DNA of 10,945 nucleotides. Source: Planctomycetota bacterium (lineage in GTDB: Bacteria; Planctomycetota; PLA2; JAEUHO01). The notes below the pieces were generated by a model. The model was not told the origin of the DNA and made no database searches. It worked only from the letters and a program-made list of their open reading frames with translations. Numbering within the stretch: position 1 is the stretch's first letter; every line of letters begins with the position of its first letter. Location: positions 1 to 10,945 of the forward strand of contig JAHEIK010000092.1 in NCBI GenBank assembly GCA_024639415.1. Reading direction: 5' to 3'. This document shows positions 6,131-10,945 of this stretch, one piece after another. The position numbers and the translations under genes were made by a program.

Positions 6131-8455
6131 CTAGCGCTGGACTTCGCTGGCGCCCCGGACACGCTTGACCTGGACCTTGCCGGCCTTGGGCGTGATGGTG
6201 ACTTCGACCTCCGCGGAGGGGAACGGGCCGAGGACCAGCGGCTCTACGGGAACGCGCAGCAGGTAGCCGACGCCCTCCTTCTCCGTGACGGACCACGTGC
6301 CGTCGGGATACCAGGCGACGGCAGGCAGCACACCCGTCGCGGCGGACGTGAACTGGATGTTCTCGTGCTCGACGTCGAGCTCGATCAGGTCGCCCAGACG
6401 GATCAACGTGCCGGGCACGAGCCGCACGTCGATCTCGTTGTCCTGGTCCGCGAAGACGCGCACGCCCTGCAGGAAGGCGGCTGTACCGGTATCTCGCTTG
6501 GCCACGTAGAGGTCGTAGACGCCGGCCTCGAGGCCGGGCGTCTGGGCCAGTGTGAAGTCCGAACGGAGGCTGACCGTGCCATCCTCGAGTTCGCGCTCGA
6601 TCACGCTGTCCCAGGTGGCCTCGCCCTGCTTGCGCAGGAGCACCTGGTAGCTGTGCGCGAGGCCGGGCTTCGCTCGGGAGTCGGCGAGCCGGCGTAGCGC
6701 GGCGGGCGCCTTCTCGCCGTCCACGATCCGTAGCACGACGCGGCCCGCAGCCTTGGCGCCGCTACGCAGCTCCAGCCGTGCCGTGTGCTCGACGTGAGCA
6801 CCCACGTGATCGATCCGCACCTGGGCACGGTAGGGCTCGTAGCCCGTCACATTGAGGTAGAGGGTGTGGAGGCCGGGAGCGAGGCCCGACTTCGCCACAT
6901 AGGAGCCCTTCCCGACCGGCTGACTGCGATTGACCGCCATCGACTCATCGTCCGCGCGCTCGAATACGAGCGCCATGCGCTTCCCGGCGGCGGGAGCGGC
7001 CCCGGTCGCCGCGTCGAGCATGTTCACCGTCAGCTGCGCAGAGCGCACGAGCCTGATCGTGTGCTCCGTGGCGTCGGCCTTCAAGCCCGCATGCCGCGGG
7101 ATCGCAACCCAGCCCTTGGGCTCATTGACGTCGACCTCCAGCGGCATGCGTGTGGCGACGCGCAGTACCTGCGTGGCTTCGAGTTCCTCCTCGGTGGCCT
7201 CGACATCACCCCACCAGTATTGGCGCGTGGCGTCCCAGCTGTAGGAGTGTGCGTCGGGGAACGCCGAGGCGACATGGACTGTGAGCCCCACGGGCCACGT
7301 ACCGCCAGGCGCCTGCACGCGGACCTTCAGCTCGCGCGGGTCGGAGAGGGTCAGCGTGATCGGCTGCTCGGCTTGGACCTCGGAGAGCAGGACGGACGCG
7401 GGGAGGTAGCCGCTGTGCCAGGCGATCAGGCGCGGCTCGCGCACCTCGCCGATACGCATCGCGAAGGCGCCGTCCGCGTCCGTCATGGCGAGTCCGAAGC
7501 GCGGCAGGCGGATCTCATCCCTACTCACACCCGGCGCAGCACCCGGCAGGACGAATACCGCTGCGCCCTTCACGGGCTCGTGACGGGCGTCGAAGACGCG
7601 GCCGCGCAGCGCGACCGACGACTGGGCAGGTGTGGACGTCTCGGCGTCTGGCGCATCGACCGCCGTCGCCTTGGCCGTGAGCTCCGTGCCGCGTGTGCTG
7701 AGCTCGGGGCCCCGGTATGTGTCGTCGTCAACCAACGTCGTGGTCGAGCCGTCGCCGTCGGAGTCCGCAGCGAGCCATAGCCCGCCGCCGACGAGACTGC
7801 CGAGGAGGAGAACGGTGAGAAGGGCAACCTTGGGCTTCGTGAGTGTCATGAGGAGGATCCCGACGAGCGAGGTGGTGGTGGCTCCCGCGGCCGCGGCAGG
7901 GGCGGCGCGCTTCAAGCCGGCCAACGGGAGGAACGCCGCGATCCACTTGCGTCGATCGCCTTGCTCCTCGTCGTCGAGCCGCTGCTTCAAGCGCGCCATC
8001 GCCCGCGCGATGCGCGAGTGGACCGTGCCGACCGGGATCCCCAGGCGCTCGGAGATCGCCTGGGGACCGAGACCCTCGTAGAAGCGCAGCACGAGCGCCG
8101 TCTTGAACGGCTCCTCGAGATCGAGCACGAGGCCGACGAGCCGCTTGTGCTGCTCCGCCTCCGCGACGAGCTCGACCGGCGAGCGCTGGGGCCGCTCCTC
8201 GCGCTGCGCGGTCTCCCGCTTCGCGCGCCGCGTCTCACCCCGATGGCGATTGATCGCCAGGTTCTTGAGGACGCGGCGCAGCCAGGGCTTCGGATCGCGC
8301 TCCGGGTCGGGGGGCGAGCGCATGACGCGCACCCACGCCTCTTGGGCGAGATCTTCGGCCGCGTGCTCGTCCCGCAGCAGGCGACGCGCGACGGCGCGCA
8401 CCCAGCCACGATGCTCGAACAAGCTCTCCAGCGGGGGATGGGGTCGATCGGACAT
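6131..8455 (-). CDS. Membrane-anchored ECF sigma factor fused to CarboxypepD_reg-like sensor modules
   Basis: A 774-residue one-piece protein. Residues about 10-75 are sigma region 2 (HAAEDLAQEAWVRVM, then PWLRRVLKNLAINRHR). Residues about 105-162 are region 4, with the helix-turn-helix in LGPQAISERLGIPVGTVHSRIARAMARLK. It should bind core RNA polymerase and an ECF-type promoter. A hydrophobic, Ala-rich stretch (about 171-204) leads to a strong transmembrane segment, KVALLTVLLLGSLVGGGLWL (209-228), then an Asp/Thr-rich linker. A CarboxypepD_reg domain (about 281-370; VALRGRVFDARHEPVKGAAV, TDADGAF) follows, with further beta-rich modules to the end (for example SGLAPGLHTLYLNVTGYEPY at 523-542). 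With one membrane crossing the C-terminal 540 residues would lie outside the cytoplasm; if 190-204 also crosses, they would lie inside. ATG 8455 has a weak AGGA three bases upstream. ECF factors with long C-terminal extensions are known in Planctomycetota. No separate anti-sigma gene is adjacent. Target genes are unknown. Confidence 0.88.
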   Translation of the reverse strand: MSDRPHPPLESLFEHRGWVRAVARRLLRDEHAAEDLAQEAWVRVMRSPPDPERDPKPWLRRVLKNLAINRHRGETRRAKRETAQREERPQRSPVELVAEAEQHKRLVGLVLDLEEPFKTALVLRFYEGLGPQAISERLGIPVGTVHSRIARAMARLKQRLDDEEQGDRRKWIAAFLPLAGLKRAAPAAAAGATTTSLVGILLMTLTKPKVALLTVLLLGSLVGGGLWLAADSDGDGSTTTLVDDDTYRGPELSTRGTELTAKATAVDAPDAETSTPAQSSVALRGRVFDARHEPVKGAAVFVLPGAAPGVSRDEIRLPRFGLAMTDADGAFAMRIGEVREPRLIAWHSGYLPASVLLSEVQAEQPITLTLSDPRELKVRVQAPGGTWPVGLTVHVASAFPDAHSYSWDATRQYWWGDVEATEEELEATQVLRVATRMPLEVDVNEPKGWVAIPRHAGLKADATEHTIRLVRSAQLTVNMLDAATGAAPAAGKRMALVFERADDESMAVNRSQPVGKGSYVAKSGLAPGLHTLYLNVTGYEPYRAQVRIDHVGAHVEHTARLELRSGAKAAGRVVLRIVDGEKAPAALRRLADSRAKPGLAHSYQVLLRKQGEATWDSVIERELEDGTVSLRSDFTLAQTPGLEAGVYDLYVAKRDTGTAAFLQGVRVFADQDNEIDVRLVPGTLIRLGDLIELDVEHENIQFTSAATGVLPAVAWYPDGTWSVTEKEGVGYLLRVPVEPLVLGPFPSAEVEVTITPKAGKVQVKRVRGASEVQR

Positions 8456-8475
8456 GGTTCCTACCCGCCTCTACA

Positions 8476-8487
8476 CCGCCCGGGCGG
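8476..8487. repeat. 12-base perfect palindrome upstream of the sigma gene
   Basis: CCGCCCGGGCGG reads the same on both strands and lies 20 bases before the sigma ATG. A second CCCGGG lies at 8495-8500. Position and symmetry would suit an operator for a dimeric regulator or 5'-leader structure, but in such GC-rich DNA a chance match is possible. Confidence 0.4.
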
Positions 8488-8516
8488 AATCCTTCCCGGG
8501 TGGCTCGATTCGTCGG

Positions 8517-8539
8517 GCGCGCCCCAATGGTAGGCGCGC
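8517..8539. repeat. Hairpin: 7-bp stem, 9-base loop
   Basis: GCGCGCC (8517-8523) and GGCGCGC (8533-8539) are exact reverse complements around the loop CCAATGGTA. It lies in the gap between the protease and sigma genes. No T-run follows on either strand, so its function is open. Confidence 0.5.
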
Positions 8540-8555
8540 GGCCGCCGGTACCCGA

Positions 8556-8620
8556 TGGGCGGCGATGTACGCCGCCCCTACCCGGTCTCCGCCTGTAGGG
8601 GCGGCATACATTGCCGCCCA
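8556..8620. repeat. Nested inverted repeat (REP/MITE-like) with covarying arms
   Basis: Two 26-base arms (8556-8581 and 8595-8620) are reverse complements at 24 of 26 positions, around the 13-base loop CCGGTCTCCGCCT. Each arm is also a hairpin by itself: GGGCGGCG-ATGTA-CGCCGCCC in the left arm and GGGCGGCA-TACAT-TGCCGCCC in the right. The two mismatches between arms fall at positions that pair with each other within an arm (G-C in one, A-T in the other), so each small hairpin keeps its eight pairs. It lies 16 bases beyond the protease stop, so it could act as a transcript-end or stabilising structure. It could equally be a dispersed palindromic repeat. I see no flanking target duplication. 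Confidence 0.75.
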
Positions 8621-8635
8621 ACCCCAGCGCCCCGA

Positions 8636-10945
8636 TCAGCGCTTCTTGCCCGGCTTGTGCAACTCGAGCTTCTCGAAGCCGAGCGCAGGCCCGTACGTCG
8701 CGATGCCGATCCGGTGCTTGCCCACGATGGGCGTGATCGGCTCGCCTTCGAAGAGGACGACCTCACCACAGGTCACGCGGATGCGCTCGTCGTGCAGCGT
8801 CACCTCGAGCCGGTGGACCTCGGCGTTCGGCAGGGCCTTCGGCGGTGACTGGTAGTAGAGGTGGTCGTAGCGCTCGATCTGCGCACCGACGCGCCCCTTG
8901 CCCCGCGGATGGACGATCAGGTTCCAGCCCGACAGCGCGTCCTTGCTCCCGTTGCCCTGGAAGGTGATCACGAGCTTCGGGGCGCCGCCGCCCTTCATGC
9001 GGCAGTCCACCGCGAACTTCAGGTCGTTGAGACCCTCCGTGAACTTGGGCTTGATCCAGATCAGGTTCGAGGGCGAGTCCTTCGGGAAGCCGGGACGCAC
9101 CGTGTACTTGCGCCAGCCGACCTTCTTGCCCGTCTCAGTGCCCGACAGGGCCTTGTTGATGACGCGGAACGTCCCGACCGCGGGCTTGAGCTTCGAGGAG
9201 AAGGACTTCCGCTTGAAGTTCATCTTGAGCACGGACTTCCACGACAGCTTCTTCGCCGCGGCGCGTGAGCCCGCGTCGCTCGACGACGGATCCGTCGGCG
9301 AGGCCTTCGTGTCGGTCGTGAGCCCCTTGAGCGGCGCCCCGTTCAACCTCGCGGCAGCGAGGATGAAGCCCGCATCGCCGCGGCGGTTGCGCACCTTCAC
9401 GAGCAACTTGTTGCGCCCGCGCTGGAAGGAGACGCGCAGCTTCATGGCGTCCGGCACGGGTGCGTACGGACCACGCCACGCCATGGGCGTCGAGGCGTTC
9501 GCGCCGCCGTTCACGTAGTTCTCGACCAGTCGGTCGTTGAGGAAGATGACGACGTCGTCGTCGGCGCGCACATGCAAGAAGCCCTCGGTGGCCTCGGGCA
9601 GCGTCAGGTAGGAGAGCGCGTACGTCGCCGTCTGGTCCTGATAGGCGAAGTTGAACTTCACCCAGCCGGTCGAGTGCTTCTCGACGACGCCGACCTTGCG
9701 CGTGTCGCGCCACTTGCACATGTTCGCTTCGCCCGGGTACTCCTTCGTGTAGTCGATCTCGTGCTCGGGCGGGAACACGCCGGCCATCGGGCTGACGCCC
9801 TTCTCCTTGAACGGGCCGATCACCTTCCAGTCGTGGATGACGCCGAGTTCCTCGCGACTGATGCGCTCCGCCTCGTCGTGATCCCGCTGGCGGAAGGCCG
9901 CCATCATCTTGCCCGCGACGAGGTCGCGCGGGATGGGCGAGCCGTGGTGCTTCTCGAGCAGCGGGCTCATGCGCTCGACGCCGTAGGCGCCCTCGGCGAA
10001 GGCCTCGAGTTCCTTGCGGACGGCGTCGCGGTCGTCCTCGCGGAGCGGCAGACGGAAGCGCAGCAGATCGTCGAACGCCTTGGGCCCGAACGCCCGGATC
10101 AGGTAGTAGGCCACGGCCCGCGCCACGTAGGGCACACGGCCATCGCGCACGGGAGCCGCACGGTACTCGCGGAAGAACTTCCGATAGGGCTTCCAGTCGT
10201 GCAGGCGGCCCTTCTTGGCGTGCGTTTCCACGAAGTGCAGGAAGAAGCCGGCACTCGGGCCGTAGTTCTGCATGCGCCAGTACGCGATGTCGCGATCGAG
10301 GTAGTCCTCCTGGAACGCGCGCAGGTTGGTGTGGAAGGAGTGCAGGCTGTCGGTCGTCTGACCCAGCGCCTCGTAGGCGTAGGCCGCGCCGACGTTCGCC
10401 AGGCCCTCGCGCCAGCCCTTCAGGATCGGGTTCGTGTCGTCCACGCAGTGTGTGAGCTCGTGATAGAGCAGGCCGTTGTCGATGCGGCGGCCCTTCTGCT
10501 CGGGCTTGGCGCGGCCGATGTCGATCCGCTTGCCCCCACCGACGCCGCCGCCGAAGTCCCACAGCTCCTTGAAGTAGACGGTGACCCGGTCGCCGCCGGG
10601 ATTGGGCAGTCGTCCGAACAGGTCCGTGACGAACACGTACGCGAGGTCGAAGCGCAGCTTCGACATCTTCGGCAGCGTCTCGACGAGCGTCTTGGGACCG
10701 ATGAAGACGAACTTGTTCGACACGCTGGTCGTCGTCCGCGCCCACACCGGATGATTGATGGCGGCATCGACGACGGCCTGCTGCTCGGGCGGCGTGTCGC
10801 CCAGCCAGGCCTTCTCGACCTCCTCGCGCCGGGCCACGGCTTTCGCCGCAAGCTTGTTCTCCGGGGCGTTGAGTCCCAGGGAGCGCAGCGCGAGGTCGGC
10901 GCGGGCCCACGCCTTCTCCTTGGCCCAGGCTTCGGCTGCGGCGAA
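8636..10945 (-). CDS. Large multi-domain protein with peptidase MA-like gluzincin region (5' end beyond window)
   Basis: The last 769 residues of a longer protein; the frame is open to the window edge, so the GTG at 10837 is probably internal. In window numbering, YHELTH (HExxH at 162-166) and GWREGLANVGAAYAYE with E180 form a zinc-binding pattern like peptidase MA/gluzincin enzymes: two His, the catalytic Glu and a downstream Glu in a 'W-x-EG-x-A' helix. Metallopeptidase activity is therefore likely. A helical region follows to about 365. Next is a 'WKVIGPF' beta-sandwich domain (about 370-545; RADDDVVIFLND resembles PA14/galactose-binding folds), then a Ser/Ala/Lys linker (about 545-566). 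A C-terminal concanavalin-like domain (about 590-765) resembles DUF1080-type domains. Such proteins are usually exported, but the N-terminal signal is not visible. The gene ends 180 bases before the sigma fusion on the same strand. Confidence 0.8.
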   Translation of the reverse strand, partial: FAAAEAWAKEKAWARADLALRSLGLNAPENKLAAKAVARREEVEKAWLGDTPPEQQAVVDAAINHPVWARTTTSVSNKFVFIGPKTLVETLPKMSKLRFDLAYVFVTDLFGRLPNPGGDRVTVYFKELWDFGGGVGGGKRIDIGRAKPEQKGRRIDNGLLYHELTHCVDDTNPILKGWREGLANVGAAYAYEALGQTTDSLHSFHTNLRAFQEDYLDRDIAYWRMQNYGPSAGFFLHFVETHAKKGRLHDWKPYRKFFREYRAAPVRDGRVPYVARAVAYYLIRAFGPKAFDDLLRFRLPLREDDRDAVRKELEAFAEGAYGVERMSPLLEKHHGSPIPRDLVAGKMMAAFRQRDHDEAERISREELGVIHDWKVIGPFKEKGVSPMAGVFPPEHEIDYTKEYPGEANMCKWRDTRKVGVVEKHSTGWVKFNFAYQDQTATYALSYLTLPEATEGFLHVRADDDVVIFLNDRLVENYVNGGANASTPMAWRGPYAPVPDAMKLRVSFQRGRNKLLVKVRNRRGDAGFILAAARLNGAPLKGLTTDTKASPTDPSSSDAGSRAAAKKLSWKSVLKMNFKRKSFSSKLKPAVGTFRVINKALSGTETGKKVGWRKYTVRPGFPKDSPSNLIWIKPKFTEGLNDLKFAVDCRMKGGGAPKLVITFQGNGSKDALSGWNLIVHPRGKGRVGAQIERYDHLYYQSPPKALPNAEVHRLEVTLHDERIRVTCGEVVLFEGEPITPIVGKHRIGIATYGPALGFEKLELHKPGKKR

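Larger units (their letters stand above)
8456..8635. other. 180-base intergenic region between protease and sigma genes
   Basis: This region holds the palindrome, the hairpin and the nested inverted repeat listed separately, and presumably the sigma promoter. I cannot identify a confident -35/-10 pair or an ECF-type GGAAC/CGTC pair. No gene is seen: the short frames crossing it are continuations of shadow frames from the sigma gene. Confidence 0.5.

Noticed and set aside
5949..6296. N-terminal extension of the lipoprotein frame into the sigma gene
   Set aside because: It would bury the lipoprotein signal peptide and overlap the sigma gene. The AGGAGG plus GTG at 5948 is a far better start.
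6785..7780. 331-residue plus-strand open frame antisense to the sigma fusion
   Set aside because: No recognisable domain and Arg-rich shadow composition; the opposite strand has a well-supported gene.
8456..8475. ECF -35 element (GGAACC) just before the sigma ATG
   Set aside because: The GGAACC directly touches the start codon, so it cannot serve as a -35 element for this gene. It is more likely part of the ribosome-binding site.
8556..8620. CRISPR array or insertion-sequence end
   Set aside because: Only two inverted arms, no direct repeat-spacer series, no transposase and no target-site duplication.
9135..10910. 591-residue minus-strand open frame across the protease gene
   Set aside because: It is a shadow in another frame: Arg/Gly-rich composition typical of GC-rich off-frame reading. 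The HELTH frame carries the recognisable domains.

Overview
The window is a GC-rich stretch of bacterial chromosome with densely packed genes. The organism is most likely a planctomycete or a member of a neighbouring lineage. This rests on three things: very high GC in all genes, an ECF sigma factor fused to a membrane segment and carboxypeptidase-regulatory-like (CarboxypepD_reg) domains, and large secreted multi-domain proteins with a 'WKVIGPF' sandwich domain. No rRNA or other phylogenetic marker is present, so this is an inference. I see no tRNA, CRISPR array, transposase or phage gene.

Left half, plus strand (1-4503). The 3' end of serA (3-phosphoglycerate dehydrogenase, ACT domain) abuts a class V aminotransferase of the phosphoserine aminotransferase type (serC). 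Together they form a serine-biosynthesis pair. After an 88-base gap comes a class II CPD photolyase with an intact Trp triad. It is translationally coupled to a YbjT-like atypical SDR/DUF2867 protein, which appears to start at a CTG codon inside a CTGA overlap. The layout suggests a DNA-repair/stress pair.

Right half, minus strand (4500-10945). Read 5' to 3' on that strand, there are three genes. The first is a large protein, open at the window edge, with a HELTH gluzincin (peptidase MA-like) protease region, a 'WKVIGPF' beta-sandwich and a C-terminal concanavalin-like domain. The second is a 774-residue membrane-anchored ECF sigma factor fused to extracytoplasmic-type beta-sandwich modules. 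The third is a 482-residue lipoprotein with DUF4382 and three CarboxypepD_reg repeats. The 180-base gap upstream of the sigma gene holds an unusual nested inverted repeat whose two arms differ by a compensatory base-pair change, another hairpin and a 12-base palindrome. The two halves meet tail to tail at a CTAG that gives both converging genes their stop codon.

The most interesting item is the sigma fusion and its neighbours. A transcription factor domain is tied through the membrane to the same kind of beta-sandwich module that the downstream lipoprotein carries, with a secreted or surface metalloprotease gene upstream. A single-protein surface-sensing regulator acting on an envelope protein set is a plausible but unproven reading.
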